A stretch of 64,000 bases of DNA, from positions 1-64,000 of the forward strand of contig CACGWH010000004.1 in the NCBI GenBank assembly GCA_902576765.1. Reading direction: 5' to 3'. The notes beneath the pieces were generated by a model. The model ran no database searches, was not told the DNA's origin, and was given only the letters and a program-made list of their open reading frames with translations. The DNA is from an uncultured Pelagibacteraceae bacterium (GTDB lineage: Bacteria > Pseudomonadota > Alphaproteobacteria > Pelagibacterales > Pelagibacteraceae). This document shows positions 31,369 through 42,495 of this stretch, piece after piece. The position numbers were made by a program, and so were the translations under genes. Numbering within the stretch: the stretch's first letter is position 1; each line of letters opens with the position of its first letter.

Positions 31369-32511
31369 ATGGAAAAATTAATTTTTAAAAAAATTGCTAA
31401 AGACATCAGTCTATTTTTGTTTATTTCAATAACCTGTGTTGCAACTATTATTTGGATTATTCAGGCTGTAAATTATTTAGATCTAGTATCTGAAGATGGG
31501 CACAGTTTAAAAGTTTATTTTGCTTATACTCTTTTTTCACTACCAAAGATTTTAAGTAATATTCTTCCATTCATGTTTATGATATCTTTATTTTATGTAA
31601 TTATAAATTATGAATTAAATAATGAATTAATAATTTATTGGATTAATGGTGTCACAAAGCTAAATTTCGTAAACATAATTATTAAAATATCTATTTTGTA
31701 TTTTATAATTCAAATTCTATTGACCACAGTTGTTGTTCCATATTCTCTTGATAAAGGAAGATCTTTTTTTAGAACATCAAATATAGATTTGTTCTCTTCC
31801 ATCATAAAAGAAAAAAAATTTATAGATACTGTCGAAAAACTTACAATTTTTGTTGATAAAAAAGAGGACAACTTATTAAGAAATATAATCATAAAAGAAA
31901 AAATAGATATAGATCAATCTCAAATAGTTGTTGCAAAAAACGGCGAAATCGTCACCACTCAAAATGGTAATCAAAAAATTATTTTAAATGAAGGAAAAAT
32001 CATTAATACAGATAACGATAATCAAAATATAATCGACTTTTCAAAATTTACTCTTGATTTAAACAAATTTGATACTAACACAATTACTAATCAAAAAACA
32101 CAAGAGATGAAAACTTTCGATTTAATAAGATGTGTTCAAGTTATTGAGAATTACAGAAAAATAAATACAGAAAACAAAAATAAAAATTTTTTTAAAGGTT
32201 GTGCTACTCAAATTTCTCCAGCAATTTCTGAAGAATTTTTAAAACGATTTTTTGCACCCATATTCATAATTTTAGTAGGGTTGTCATCATCTTTAATAAT
32301 TACATCAAGTAAGGATAATCAAAATTACAAATTAAGTAATTTTTTCAAATTTTTTTTAGGGATTTTTATATTAATTGTTTCTGAAATTTTACTTTCTAGT
32401 AATGTTAAAACTTTAAATGAATTAATTATTTATTTTTTTATACCCATAGTTTTCTTTTTAATACTCTATAGTTTTTTATTATCTAATTTAAGATACGAGA
32501 AAGGAAGTTGA
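31369..32511 (+). CDS. lptF: LPS export permease LptF
   Basis: 380 aa YjgP/YjgQ-family membrane protein; paired with lptG and lptD. Confidence 0.9.
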   Translation: MEKLIFKKIAKDISLFLFISITCVATIIWIIQAVNYLDLVSEDGHSLKVYFAYTLFSLPKILSNILPFMFMISLFYVIINYELNNELIIYWINGVTKLNFVNIIIKISILYFIIQILLTTVVVPYSLDKGRSFFRTSNIDLFSSIIKEKKFIDTVEKLTIFVDKKEDNLLRNIIIKEKIDIDQSQIVVAKNGEIVTTQNGNQKIILNEGKIINTDNDNQNIIDFSKFTLDLNKFDTNTITNQKTQEMKTFDLIRCVQVIENYRKINTENKNKNFFKGCATQISPAISEEFLKRFFAPIFIILVGLSSSLIITSSKDNQNYKLSNFFKFFLGIFILIVSEILLSSNVKTLNELIIYFFIPIVFFLILYSFLLSNLRYEKGS

Positions 32512-32512
32512 T

Positions 32513-33595
32513 TTGATTATAAATATTCATAAACAATATTTACTTAAAAAATTTTTAAAAAAGATTTTTTTTGTATCTGGAATATTTTTGATTTTGATTT
32601 TAATTATTAATCTAATTGAGGAGGCAAATTTTTTAAAAAATAGTGATGCTAATTTCATCACACCTCTAGTGCTTTCTTCTTTAAATGCTCCTTCTTTATT
32701 ATATGAAATGATCCCTTTCATTTTTCTTATTTCAACACAATTTTTTTTCATTGAAATTTTTGAAAATAGGGAAATTTTTACTTTAAGACAATTTGGTATG
32801 GATAACTTTAATTTATTAAGATTTTTAACTTCTGTTTCCTTTATTTTAGGTTTTCTCGTTATAATTTTATTTTATAATTTTTCATCAATTTTAAAAAATA
32901 AATATCTACAAATTAAAAATGATTACGCAAAAGATAAAAAATATCTTGCAGTAATTACTAAAAATGGTCTTTGGATAAAAGATATACAAAAAAAAGGTAC
33001 TGTAATTATTAATGCTGAAAAAATTGAGAATGAATATTTAATAAATTCCTCAATAACCCAATTTGATAAAAATTTCCAAATAACAAAAAACATAATAGCA
33101 AATAAAGTAAATATCTCTAAAAAAGAATGGGTTCTTTTTAATGCAATAGTTACTGAATTGGATAATAGTTCCGTAAAATATGAAGAAATTCAATTTAAAA
33201 CAAACTTTGATTTAGAGAGAATTAGTAATTTATTTTCAGATTTGACCTCATTGACTTATTTTGATCTTTTGGCTCTTGAAGTTGATTATAAAGCTATTGG
33301 GTATTCTACTAGTGAAATAAATATTCAAAAACATAGGTTTTATTCTCTTCCTTTCTTATTATCTGCAATGACAATAATAGCAACAATAATTATGATTTAT
33401 AACAAATTTAAAAAAAAGATATTATTCAATTTGTTTATTGGAATTTTATTTTCCGTTTTGATTTATTATTTAGGGAATTTTTCAAATCTTCTAGGAGAGA
33501 ATGGAAAATTACCTTTGACTTTGTCCGTATGGTTTCCTGTTCTAATGTTATTAAGTTTTTCAATTATAGGAGTTATAAGATTAAATGAAAAATAA
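32513..33595 (+). CDS. lptG: LPS export permease LptG (TTG start)
   Basis: 360 aa YjgP/YjgQ-family; follows lptF. Confidence 0.9.
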   Translation: MIINIHKQYLLKKFLKKIFFVSGIFLILILIINLIEEANFLKNSDANFITPLVLSSLNAPSLLYEMIPFIFLISTQFFFIEIFENREIFTLRQFGMDNFNLLRFLTSVSFILGFLVIILFYNFSSILKNKYLQIKNDYAKDKKYLAVITKNGLWIKDIQKKGTVIINAEKIENEYLINSSITQFDKNFQITKNIIANKVNISKKEWVLFNAIVTELDNSSVKYEEIQFKTNFDLERISNLFSDLTSLTYFDLLALEVDYKAIGYSTSEINIQKHRFYSLPFLLSAMTIIATIIMIYNKFKKKILFNLFIGILFSVLIYYLGNFSNLLGENGKLPLTLSVWFPVLMLLSFSIIGVIRLNEK

Positions 33596-35996
33596 CTCAT
33601 GCACTTTTAAAATTTTAATAATATTTTTTTATTATTTTTTTCAATTAAATCATACTTTAGCAAAAGATTTAAATTTTAAAGCTTCAGAAATATTAACTTA
33701 CGAAGAAGGAAATCTTATCGTAGGAAATAATAATGCTGAAGCAAAAATTGATGGTGAATTAGAAATATATGCAGATAAATTCACTTATAATAGAGATAAA
33801 GAAACATTAGTTGCTGAAGGAAATGTAAAAGCAGTAGATGTAATTAATAAAATAGATATTGAGTCAAATAAAATATTTTATGATAAAATTCAAAATAAAA
33901 TTGTTTCGTCTGGTAAAACAGATTTTGTAATTAATAAAACATACACAATAAATTCTGATGATGTAAATTTTCTCTTAAAGGAAAATATAATTTTTTCTGA
34001 TAAATCAACAGAACTTAAAGATAATAAAAATAATTATATTGAACTTGCATCATTTAAGTATTTTAATCAAACTGAAATAATCAAAGGTAACAACATTAAG
34101 CTCTTAGATAATGAGGGTAATAATTATTTTACTAATAAAGGTATGTTAAAACTTAAAAACTACGAAATGCTAGGCAAAGATATTCAAGTTTATTTAAGAA
34201 AAGATAGTTTTGGAAATTCTGAAAATGAACCTAAATTAAAGGGAAATTCAGTTCATTACAAAAATGATAAAACAATAATTTCAAAAGGTATTTTTACCTC
34301 ATGTAATGAAAATGATAATTGTCCGCCATGGGTAATTACTTCAAAAAAAATTATTCATGATAAAAAGAAAAGACAAATAGATTATAAAAATGCTTGGTTA
34401 AAAATATACAATGTTCCTGTGATGTATTTTCCAAAATTTTTTCATCCTGATCCCACTGTAGATAGAAAATCTGGTTTTTTAATACCACAATTAAATAATT
34501 CAAATAAACTCGGAACATCAATGACACTACCTTACTTCAATGTAATTTCTGATAGTGCTGACATTACATTTAAGCCAAGAATTTTTTCAACTGATGAAAT
34601 TTTAATGCAATCAGAATTTAGAAAAAAAACAAAAAACTCATCACATATAATTGATTTTAGTTTAAATAACGATCAAAGTATATCAAATGACACAAGAACT
34701 CATTTTTTTTCTAACTCAAATATCAATTTAGAGAATAAATTTTTAGATGAAGGTTCAATATTTGTAAAATTAGAGAAAATTTCTAATGACAATTATTCTG
34801 CAATTTATAATTTAGAAGGTACAAGTCCTATTATAAATGATACTTCGACACTAGAATCTAGTTTTGAATTTTCTGGAATAAAAAATGATTTTTATATTGA
34901 TTTATCGGCAGAGGTTTATGAAAAAATGAATGTTCATAATAGTGATAAATATGAATTTGTTTATCCTAATTATTCTTTGAGTAAAATATTCAATTTAGAA
35001 AATAGATACATAGATAATTATGAGATTATTTCCTTAGGTAATCAAAAAAAATACTCAACCAATATTTATGAAATGTCTCAGGTAAATGATATTTTAATTT
35101 CATCTAATCAATTTATCATAAATGATATTTTTGAAAATAATTTCAGGACTTTATTTAAGAATGTAAATACTAAAGGTAAAAATTCAAATACTTATAAGGA
35201 TAAGACACAATCAGAAATTTTATCAAATTTTTTATATGATATTTCATTACCATTAATTAAAACAGAGGAAAAATATACTAAACTTTTAACACCTAAACTT
35301 TCACTAAGGCATAGTCCAAATAAAACAAAAAATATTCAGGACTTAGATAGACAGCTTAATATAGATAATATTTTCAGTTTAAACAGGATAGGAGCCAATG
35401 ATAAAATTGAAAGTGGGACTTCTTTGGCTATTGGTAGTGAATTTTTGATAAAAAACGTGAACCAATCTGATATTTTTTCTTTTGATATTGGAACAGTATT
35501 TAGAGAAGAAGAAAATAAAAATTTACCTTCAAATAGTACATTAAGAAATTCACAATCTGATATTGTAGGTGGCTTATCTTTTAGTGGAATAGAAAATTGG
35601 AAAATAGATTATAATTTTTCAGCCGATAATGATTTAAATACATTCAATCTTCATAGTGTGGGCAATACCTTTAAAGTTAATAATTTTATTCATACTTTCG
35701 AATTTTATGAAGAAAATAATTCACTAGGTGACAACAGTTATTATTCTAATAAACTTACTTATGCAGCAAATAAGAATAATTTTGTTTCATTTAGAACAAG
35801 GAGAAATAATAAAACAAACTTAACAGAATTTTACAATCTTATCTATGAATATAAAAATGATTGTCTAGTAGCTTCTATAAACTATAACAAAGAATATTAT
35901 TCAAATAATGCTTTAGAACCGACAGAAAATTTATTTTTTAATATTACACTAATTCCATTAGGTTCAACAAATACTGATAACGTATTGAACAAATAG
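33585..35996 (+). CDS. lptD: LPS assembly outer-membrane protein LptD
   Basis: 803 aa; OstA-like domain, VPVMYFPKFFHPDPTVDRKSGFLIPQ; between lptG and surA. Confidence 0.92.
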   Translation: MKNNSCTFKILIIFFYYFFQLNHTLAKDLNFKASEILTYEEGNLIVGNNNAEAKIDGELEIYADKFTYNRDKETLVAEGNVKAVDVINKIDIESNKIFYDKIQNKIVSSGKTDFVINKTYTINSDDVNFLLKENIIFSDKSTELKDNKNNYIELASFKYFNQTEIIKGNNIKLLDNEGNNYFTNKGMLKLKNYEMLGKDIQVYLRKDSFGNSENEPKLKGNSVHYKNDKTIISKGIFTSCNENDNCPPWVITSKKIIHDKKKRQIDYKNAWLKIYNVPVMYFPKFFHPDPTVDRKSGFLIPQLNNSNKLGTSMTLPYFNVISDSADITFKPRIFSTDEILMQSEFRKKTKNSSHIIDFSLNNDQSISNDTRTHFFSNSNINLENKFLDEGSIFVKLEKISNDNYSAIYNLEGTSPIINDTSTLESSFEFSGIKNDFYIDLSAEVYEKMNVHNSDKYEFVYPNYSLSKIFNLENRYIDNYEIISLGNQKKYSTNIYEMSQVNDILISSNQFIINDIFENNFRTLFKNVNTKGKNSNTYKDKTQSEILSNFLYDISLPLIKTEEKYTKLLTPKLSLRHSPNKTKNIQDLDRQLNIDNIFSLNRIGANDKIESGTSLAIGSEFLIKNVNQSDIFSFDIGTVFREEENKNLPSNSTLRNSQSDIVGGLSFSGIENWKIDYNFSADNDLNTFNLHSVGNTFKVNNFIHTFEFYEENNSLGDNSYYSNKLTYAANKNNFVSFRTRRNNKTNLTEFYNLIYEYKNDCLVASINYNKEYYSNNALEPTENLFFNITLIPLGSTNTDNVLNK

Positions 35997-36920
35997 ATGA
36001 AAAAAATATTAATCTCTTTTTTTTTCATAATCTTTTTTTTTGATTTTACTTATCTTAAATCAAAAGAAGTTAAGATATTCACAAAAATAGGAAATCAAGT
36101 AATCACAAATATAGATATAGAAAATGAGTATAAATATCTAATTTCACTTAACAAAGAATATCAAAAGTTAGAAAAAGATAAAATTTTTAATTTCGCTAAA
36201 TCATCTCTTCTAAGGGAAAAAATTAAGGAAATTGAACTAACAAAATTTTTTGATTTAGGTGTGCAAGACTCTTTTTTAAATAGTAAAATTGGTGAACTAT
36301 ATAAAAATTTGGGTTTTTCTAATTCAGAAGACTTTCAAAAGTATCTCGATCAATTTGATTTGAGAATAGAAGATATTGCTAAGAAAATTGAAATAGAATT
36401 AAAATGGAACAAATTAGTTTATGATAAATATAAAGACAGATTAGTAATAAACGAAAAAGTTTTGAAAAAAAAAATAATTGATGAGTCAAAAGATAGAAAT
36501 ACATTTAATTTATCGGAATTAATTTTTTCATATAAAACAGAACAAGAAAATAAAAAAAAACTGACTGAAATAACAAAAAGCATAAATGAGATTGGATTTG
36601 AAAATACTGTTTTAATTTTTAGTGAAGCTGAAAGTAGAAAAACCTCAGGTAATCTAGGTTGGGTAAATGAATTAAGTTTGTCAAAAAAAATTCTTGAAAA
36701 ATTAGAAAAAATAAATGTGTTAGAGATTACTGAACCAATTCAACTACAAAATGCTATATTAATTCTAAAATTAAACGAAAAAAAAAAAATACAAATGTCA
36801 TCAGTTAACGTAGAACAAGAATTAAGAGAATTAATTAAATTTGAAACTAATAAACAGTTAAATATATTTTCCAAAATTTATTTTGAAAAAATAAAAAATA
36901 GATTAAATATAAATGAATAA
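35997..36920 (+). CDS. surA: SurA-like periplasmic chaperone / peptidylprolyl isomerase
   Basis: 307 aa, signal peptide; SGNLGWVNELSLSKKI in rotamase-like region; lptD-surA-pdxA synteny. Confidence 0.85.
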   Translation: MKKILISFFFIIFFFDFTYLKSKEVKIFTKIGNQVITNIDIENEYKYLISLNKEYQKLEKDKIFNFAKSSLLREKIKEIELTKFFDLGVQDSFLNSKIGELYKNLGFSNSEDFQKYLDQFDLRIEDIAKKIEIELKWNKLVYDKYKDRLVINEKVLKKKIIDESKDRNTFNLSELIFSYKTEQENKKKLTEITKSINEIGFENTVLIFSEAESRKTSGNLGWVNELSLSKKILEKLEKINVLEITEPIQLQNAILILKLNEKKKIQMSSVNVEQELRELIKFETNKQLNIFSKIYFEKIKNRLNINE

Positions 36921-37875
36921 AAAACCAATATTGATAGTTGCTGGGGAGCCCTATAGTATTTTTTCTGAAATTTTTTTTAAATCTTTAAAAAAACTCAAAA
37001 TTAAGAGACCAATAGTCTTGATTGCGTCTAAGAAGATATTTGGACAACAAATGAAAAAATTAGGTTATGAATATCAATTTGAACAGATAGATAAAAACTT
37101 ATCAAAAAAAATAACTAATAAAACTAATGTAATAAATATAATTGATATACAATTTAATTTTAAAAAAACTTTTGATAAAATAACAGATAAATCAAATAGA
37201 TATATAGAAAATTGTTTTTCCACAGCTAATAATTTATTGAAAGATAAGAAAGCATATGCCCTTATAAATGGACCTATATCAAAAAAAAATTTTTTAAAAA
37301 ACAAGTTTTTAGGGATAACTGAATATCTTGCAGAAAAAAATAAAATAAAAAATTTTGCAATGTTAATTTACAACAAAAACTTTTCTGTTTGTCCAATCAC
37401 AACTCATATTCCAATAAAAAAAGTTTCAAGCCAAATTTCAAAAAAAAAGATTATAAACCAAGTCAATTTAATTAGAAAATTTTACTATTCAGAATTTAAT
37501 AAAAATATAAAAATAGGCATTACAGGTTTAAATCCGCATTGCGAAAGTAATTTTTATGATAGTGAAGAAAAAAGAGTAATTTCCCCAGCAATAAAATATT
37601 TAAAAAAAAAAAATTATAAAGTTATTGGACCTTTACCAGCAGATAGTTTATTCATGGGTAAAAATTTGGATACATTCGATGTTGTAATTGGCATGTATCA
37701 TGACCAAGTTTTAACACCAATTAAAACTATTCATAATTTTGATGCAATAAATATAACATTAGGACTTCCATATTTAAGAATTTCACCTGATCATGGAACT
37801 AATAATCAAATGTTAGGTAAAAATAAATCTAATCCTACAAGTTTAATTTCTGCAATTAAATTTTTATCTAATTAA
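36913..37875 (+). CDS. pdxA: 4-hydroxythreonine-4-phosphate dehydrogenase
   Basis: 320 aa; VAGEPYSI, LINGPISKK, TGLNPHCES, GPLPADSLF, GMYHDQVLTPIK, SPDHGTN. Confidence 0.95.
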   Translation: MNKKPILIVAGEPYSIFSEIFFKSLKKLKIKRPIVLIASKKIFGQQMKKLGYEYQFEQIDKNLSKKITNKTNVINIIDIQFNFKKTFDKITDKSNRYIENCFSTANNLLKDKKAYALINGPISKKNFLKNKFLGITEYLAEKNKIKNFAMLIYNKNFSVCPITTHIPIKKVSSQISKKKIINQVNLIRKFYYSEFNKNIKIGITGLNPHCESNFYDSEEKRVISPAIKYLKKKNYKVIGPLPADSLFMGKNLDTFDVVIGMYHDQVLTPIKTIHNFDAINITLGLPYLRISPDHGTNNQMLGKNKSNPTSLISAIKFLSN

Positions 37876-38667
37876 GTGAAATTAATAGCAAAAAAAAGTC
37901 TGGGTCAAAATTTTTTAATTGATAAAAATATATTAGAAAAAATTGTAAATCTTACGAGTATAAAAAATCAAACAATTATCGAGATCGGACCTGGTACTGG
38001 CAATCTAACAAATTTTATTTTGAAAAATAAACCAAAAAAATTTATAGCTATTGAAAAAGATAAAAATCTAGCTTTGAATCTAAAGAAAAATTTTAAAGAT
38101 AAATTAGAGATCATTAATGAAGACATATTAAAAATTGATGAGAAATTGCTATCAAAAGATAAGGTAATTGTTTTTGGTAACCTACCTTATAATATTTCAA
38201 CAGAAATTCTGTGTAAATGGATTCTAAATCTAGATAATAAAGATTTTTGGTTTCATTCATTGATTTTAATGTTTCAAAAGGAGGTTGCAGATAGAATTAT
38301 TTCAAAATTTAACTCCTCAAAATATGGAAGACTAACAATATTAGTTAACTGGAAATTTAATGTAAAAAAAGTCACAGATATTAAACCTAATAGTTTTAGC
38401 CCTAGACCAAAGATTGATAGTACTTTATTATTTTTTTCACCTAAAAAAGATTTTTTTAAAATAAAAAATCCAAGTAATTTAGAAAAAATAACAAGAATTT
38501 TTTTCAATCATCGACGAAAAATGATAAAAAAGCCTTTCAACTATTTATTTAATGGAAATTCTAAAATTATTGAAAAATTAAATTTAGATATGAATTTAAG
38601 GCCACAAAACTTAGATTTTGAAACTTATTATAAACTAACTCATGAATTTGAAAATTTAAGAGATTAG
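37876..38667 (+). CDS. rsmA: 16S rRNA (adenine1518/1519-N6)-dimethyltransferase (GTG start)
   Basis: 263 aa; [35 protein letters not shown]. Confidence 0.96.
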   Translation: MKLIAKKSLGQNFLIDKNILEKIVNLTSIKNQTIIEIGPGTGNLTNFILKNKPKKFIAIEKDKNLALNLKKNFKDKLEIINEDILKIDEKLLSKDKVIVFGNLPYNISTEILCKWILNLDNKDFWFHSLILMFQKEVADRIISKFNSSKYGRLTILVNWKFNVKKVTDIKPNSFSPRPKIDSTLLFFSPKKDFFKIKNPSNLEKITRIFFNHRRKMIKKPFNYLFNGNSKIIEKLNLDMNLRPQNLDFETYYKLTHEFENLRD

Positions 38668-39288
38668 TTTTTCAACATGCGATCTTATGTAATTAGGATC
38701 GTAATCTTTAGAGCCATTATTTATCTCTGCCTTTATTAAATTTAGAATCTTTGAATAACATTCATTTAAATTTTCATTGATAACAACATAATCATAATTA
38801 ATCCAATGTAATACGTCGCGACTAAACTGTTTCATCCTCTCCTCTGCTATCAACTTATCTTTCATATCTCTATTAGACAATCTTTCAAATAAAACTTTCC
38901 TACTTGGTGGTAAGATAAAAAAAGTTATTAATTTATAATCTAAATTTTTATTTCTTATTTGATCAGCCCCTTGCCAATCAATGTCAAATAAAACGTTTTT
39001 TCCTTTATTTAGTTTATCAATTATAGGAGTTCGTGTAGTACCATAAAAATTATCAAAAACTTTCGCATACTCCAAAAATTCTTCATTCTTGATAAGTCGT
39101 TTAAAATTATCTTCTGTTACAAAATAATAATCTTTGTCAGGGATTTCATTCGGTCTAGGTTTGCGAGTTGTATGAGAGATTGAAATTTCGAAATTATCTA
39201 ATTTTGTAAGTAAATTAACAAGCGTCGTTTTGCCTGCTCCAGATGGAGAGGATAAAATAATCATTACCCCGTCATTTTCTGAGGGCAT
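38656..39288 (-). CDS. gmk: Guanylate kinase
   Basis: 210 aa; [49 protein letters not shown]. Confidence 0.97.
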   Translation of the reverse strand: MPSENDGVMIILSSPSGAGKTTLVNLLTKLDNFEISISHTTRKPRPNEIPDKDYYFVTEDNFKRLIKNEEFLEYAKVFDNFYGTTRTPIIDKLNKGKNVLFDIDWQGADQIRNKNLDYKLITFFILPPSRKVLFERLSNRDMKDKLIAEERMKQFSRDVLHWINYDYVVINENLNECYSKILNLIKAEINNGSKDYDPNYIRSHVEKLIS

Positions 39289-39294
39289 TGAAAA

Positions 39295-39534
39295 TTAGTT
39301 TGCTTTTCCTTCAATAAACTTAACAGCGTCACCTACAGTAAGAATTTTTTCTGCTTCGCTATCAGAAATTTCTGAACCAAATTCTTCCTCAAAGGCCATT
39401 ACTAATTCAACTGTATCTAAACTATCTGCTCCTAAATCATCAATGAAACTTGACTCCTCAGTTACTTTTGACTCATCAATACCCAGATGGTCTGCTACTA
39501 TTTTTTTTACTTTGCTTGAAACATCTTCTGACAT
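39295..39534 (-). CDS. acpP: Acyl carrier protein
   Basis: 79 aa; [22 protein letters not shown]. Confidence 0.98.
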   Translation of the reverse strand: MSEDVSSKVKKIVADHLGIDESKVTEESSFIDDLGADSLDTVELVMAFEEEFGSEISDSEAEKILTVGDAVKFIEGKAN

Positions 39535-39583
39535 TTTGATCCTTTATAGTTATAAATTCTTAATAGTTTAAAAACCTGTTTTG

Positions 39584-40321
39584 TCAAGCCATATACATGC
39601 CTCCATTAACATGCAATGTTTCTCCATTAATATAATTTGATTGATTAGAAGCCAAAAAAAGAACAGCATTTGCAATATCTTCAGGTTCACCTAATCTTGC
39701 AGATGGTATTTTTGAGACAATTATTTCTTTAAATTTTTCATCAATTTTATCTGTCATTGCCGTTTTTATAAAACCAGGTGAAATACAATTAACATTTATA
39801 TTTTTTTTTGCGTACTCAATAGCTAAGCTTTTGGACATTGCAATTATTCCGGCCTTTGAGGCTGTGTAATTAGTTTGACCTAAGTTTCCAGTATGACCTA
39901 CTACAGATGTAATATTGATTATTTTTCCAGATTTATTTTTTAACATTTTTTTAATTGCAAATTTACTTAATAAAAATGTTGAGGTTAGATTTAAATCAAT
40001 GACTTTTTTCCACTCATCTAAATTCATTCTTATTGCCAAATTATCTTTTGTTACACCAGCATTATTTACTAAACAATCTAAATTACCACCAAGCTGTTTT
40101 GTTGCATTTTCAATGAACTCCTCAATTTTCTCATTATTTGAAATATCAAATTTCAAAATTTTTAAATTATTAAATTTTGATTTTAATTCTTCAAGTTTTT
40201 CAATTCTAGTTCCCGTGGCTAGTAAATTTGCTTCATTTTCGTATAACTTTTTTACTATTGAATTACCAATTCCTCCTGATGCGCCAGTAACAATAATATT
40301 TTTATTCCTTAAATTTTTCAT
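39584..40321 (-). CDS. fabG: 3-oxoacyl-ACP reductase
   Basis: 245 aa SDR; TGASGGIGNSI, NNAGVTKD, YTASKAGIIAMSKSLA, NGETLHVNGGMYMA. Confidence 0.96.
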   Translation of the reverse strand: MKNLRNKNIIVTGASGGIGNSIVKKLYENEANLLATGTRIEKLEELKSKFNNLKILKFDISNNEKIEEFIENATKQLGGNLDCLVNNAGVTKDNLAIRMNLDEWKKVIDLNLTSTFLLSKFAIKKMLKNKSGKIINITSVVGHTGNLGQTNYTASKAGIIAMSKSLAIEYAKKNINVNCISPGFIKTAMTDKIDEKFKEIIVSKIPSARLGEPEDIANAVLFLASNQSNYINGETLHVNGGMYMA

Positions 40322-41244
40322 ATTTTTATTTCTTGTATATCACTCACACTGTTAATTGTATTTATTTTTACAGTTTTATCTATTCTTTTAACCAAACCAG
40401 ATAATACTTTGCCAGGGCCAATCTCAATAAAATGGTTTACACCATTATCAATCATTTTTATGATACTTTCTCTCCATCTTACTCTATTTTCAATTTGATC
40501 AATTAATAATTCTTTTAATTTATCATTTTGAGTAATTTCATCTGCAGTTACATTTGAAATTAATATTTTTTTACTCTCTTGAAACTCCAAATTTTGAATT
40601 TTTTCTTTCATCACTTTAGTCGCTTTGTTCATCAATTTACAATGAAACGGAGCACTTACAGGGAGTTTAATATTTTTAATATTACTAGATTTTAAGAATT
40701 CAATAAGTTTTGATAAATCAGTCGTTTTCCCACTTAAAACAATTTGACCTTCTGAATTATCATTTGCGATTTCAGCAATAAAATCTTCTTGATTTTCACT
40801 TAAAATTTTTTCTATTTTTTCGACGGTTGAGCCCAATACTGCCAACATTCCGCCCTCACCTTTTGGTACTGCATTTTGCATAGCATCACCTCTAATTCTT
40901 AGTAATTTTAATGTTTCTGGGAAGCTTAGATATCCTGCAGTTGATAATGCTGAATACTCACCCAATGAATGACCTGCAAAATATTTTGCTTTATTTAAAT
41001 CAATTTTAAATTCTTTTTTAATCACTTCAAATATTGAGTAGCTCACCAAAAAAATAGCTGGCTGAGTATTTATTGTAAGATCTAAATCCTCTTTAGGCCC
41101 CTCTAAGATAATTTTTGATAATGGTAAATTTAGAACCTCATCTGCCTCTTTAAATAGTTTTTTTACTAAATCATAGTTTTCAAAAAACTCTTTACCCATT
41201 CCTACTAATTGTGAACCTTGACCTGGAAAAATTACAGAAAACAT
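40318..41244 (-). CDS. fabD: Malonyl CoA-ACP transacylase
   Basis: 308 aa; IFPGQGSQLVGMGKE, AGHSLGEYSAL, APFHCKLM. Confidence 0.97.
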   Translation of the reverse strand: MFSVIFPGQGSQLVGMGKEFFENYDLVKKLFKEADEVLNLPLSKIILEGPKEDLDLTINTQPAIFLVSYSIFEVIKKEFKIDLNKAKYFAGHSLGEYSALSTAGYLSFPETLKLLRIRGDAMQNAVPKGEGGMLAVLGSTVEKIEKILSENQEDFIAEIANDNSEGQIVLSGKTTDLSKLIEFLKSSNIKNIKLPVSAPFHCKLMNKATKVMKEKIQNLEFQESKKILISNVTADEITQNDKLKELLIDQIENRVRWRESIIKMIDNGVNHFIEIGPGKVLSGLVKRIDKTVKINTINSVSDIQEIKI

Positions 41245-41330
41245 TTAAAAAACCTATTTTTTTTTACCATTTTGCTATTGTAATTGAAGAATTATAATAG
41301 TATATCCACATTTTTTACAAGATTATATTT

Positions 41331-41684
41331 ATGAACTTATACGAGCATACTATTATAGCAAGACAGGATACGTCTCCTGCAGAAATAAAGCAACTAACAG
41401 AAAAATATTCTAAAATAGTTGAAAAAAATGAAGGAGAAATCGTTAAAACAGAGAATTGGGGTCTTTTAAATCTTTCTCATTTAATTAAAAAAAATAAAAA
41501 AGGAAGTTATATTCACTTTAAAATTAAAGCTAAAGGTAGTGTAATTGGTGAACTTGAAAAAAATGAGGCTTTAGATAAAAAATTATTGAGATATTTAACT
41601 GTAAAAGTAAAAAAATTTGATTTTGAAGCAAATTATTTTTCAAATAAAGATGAAAAAGAAAAAAAAGAAAATACTAAGGATTAA
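41331..41684 (+). CDS. rpsF: 30S ribosomal protein S6
   Basis: 117 aa; [10 protein letters not shown]...[23 protein letters not shown]; rpsF-rpsR-rplI order. Confidence 0.95.
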   Translation: MNLYEHTIIARQDTSPAEIKQLTEKYSKIVEKNEGEIVKTENWGLLNLSHLIKKNKKGSYIHFKIKAKGSVIGELEKNEALDKKLLRYLTVKVKKFDFEANYFSNKDEKEKKENTKD

Positions 41685-41686
41685 AA

Positions 41687-41959
41687 ATGCCTAAAAGACA
41701 AAGCGGAAATAAAAAAGGTAAACAGAGCAATTTTGCAAAGTTAAGTATTTTTCAACCAAATAAAAATAGATTTAAAAAAAATTGTCCTTTATCATTGAAG
41801 GGTGCTCCAAAAATAGATTATAAAAATATTAAACTACTAAAAAAATATGTGTCAGAAAATGGTAAGATTTTACCATCAAGAATAACTAATATAAGTCAGA
41901 AAAAACAAAGAGAATTATCTATCTCTATTAAAAGAGCTAGAAATTTAGCCTTAATATAA
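41687..41959 (+). CDS. rpsR: 30S ribosomal protein S18
   Basis: 90 aa; [48 protein letters not shown]. Confidence 0.96.
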   Translation: MPKRQSGNKKGKQSNFAKLSIFQPNKNRFKKNCPLSLKGAPKIDYKNIKLLKKYVSENGKILPSRITNISQKKQRELSISIKRARNLALI

Positions 41960-41968
41960 TAAAATTAA

Positions 41969-42427
41969 ATGAAAGTAATATTGTTAGAAAATTTAAAAAA
42001 AATTGGTACTATTGGAGAAGTTATTGATGTAAAACGAGGTTTTGCAAGAAATTTCTTAATTGCTAATAAAAAAGCACTATATGCATCTAAAGAAAATATA
42101 GCTCAAGTTGAAAAGATAAAATCTGCACTATCCAAAAAAGATAATGAGAAAAAAATTAATGCTAAAACAACAGCTGAAAAAATAAATATGAAAACTTATA
42201 AAGTTAAAAAACTTTGCACAGAAAATAAAGAGCTCTATGGTTCGGTAAAACCAACTGAAATATCGAGGCTAATTAATGAAGCTGATAAGATTGATATTCA
42301 ACCTTCTATGATACAGCCAATTAAAGAAATAAAATCAATTGGTAAATTCAAAGTAAAAATATCATTACACTCTGAAGTTGATGCTGAGATTAATGTTGAT
42401 GTTTTATCAGCGGAAACTATACAATAA
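41969..42427 (+). CDS. rplI: 50S ribosomal protein L9
   Basis: 152 aa; MKVILLENLKKIGTIGEVIDVKRGFARNFLIANKKALYA. Confidence 0.97.
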   Translation: MKVILLENLKKIGTIGEVIDVKRGFARNFLIANKKALYASKENIAQVEKIKSALSKKDNEKKINAKTTAEKINMKTYKVKKLCTENKELYGSVKPTEISRLINEADKIDIQPSMIQPIKEIKSIGKFKVKISLHSEVDAEINVDVLSAETIQ

Positions 42428-42495
42428 TTATACAATTTTTTCCCCAATAATTTTTTTTATTTTTAATTACCTTAAGATTAATGTAATTTTTTAGA

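Noticed and set aside
39915-40355. 146-aa plus-strand ORF opposite fabG
   Set aside because: Antisense shadow of a strongly supported fabG; no independent support.
41245-41330. S6:S18 ribosomal-leader RNA upstream of rpsF
   Set aside because: Region is nearly all A/T and lacks the GC-containing conserved loop expected of that leader.
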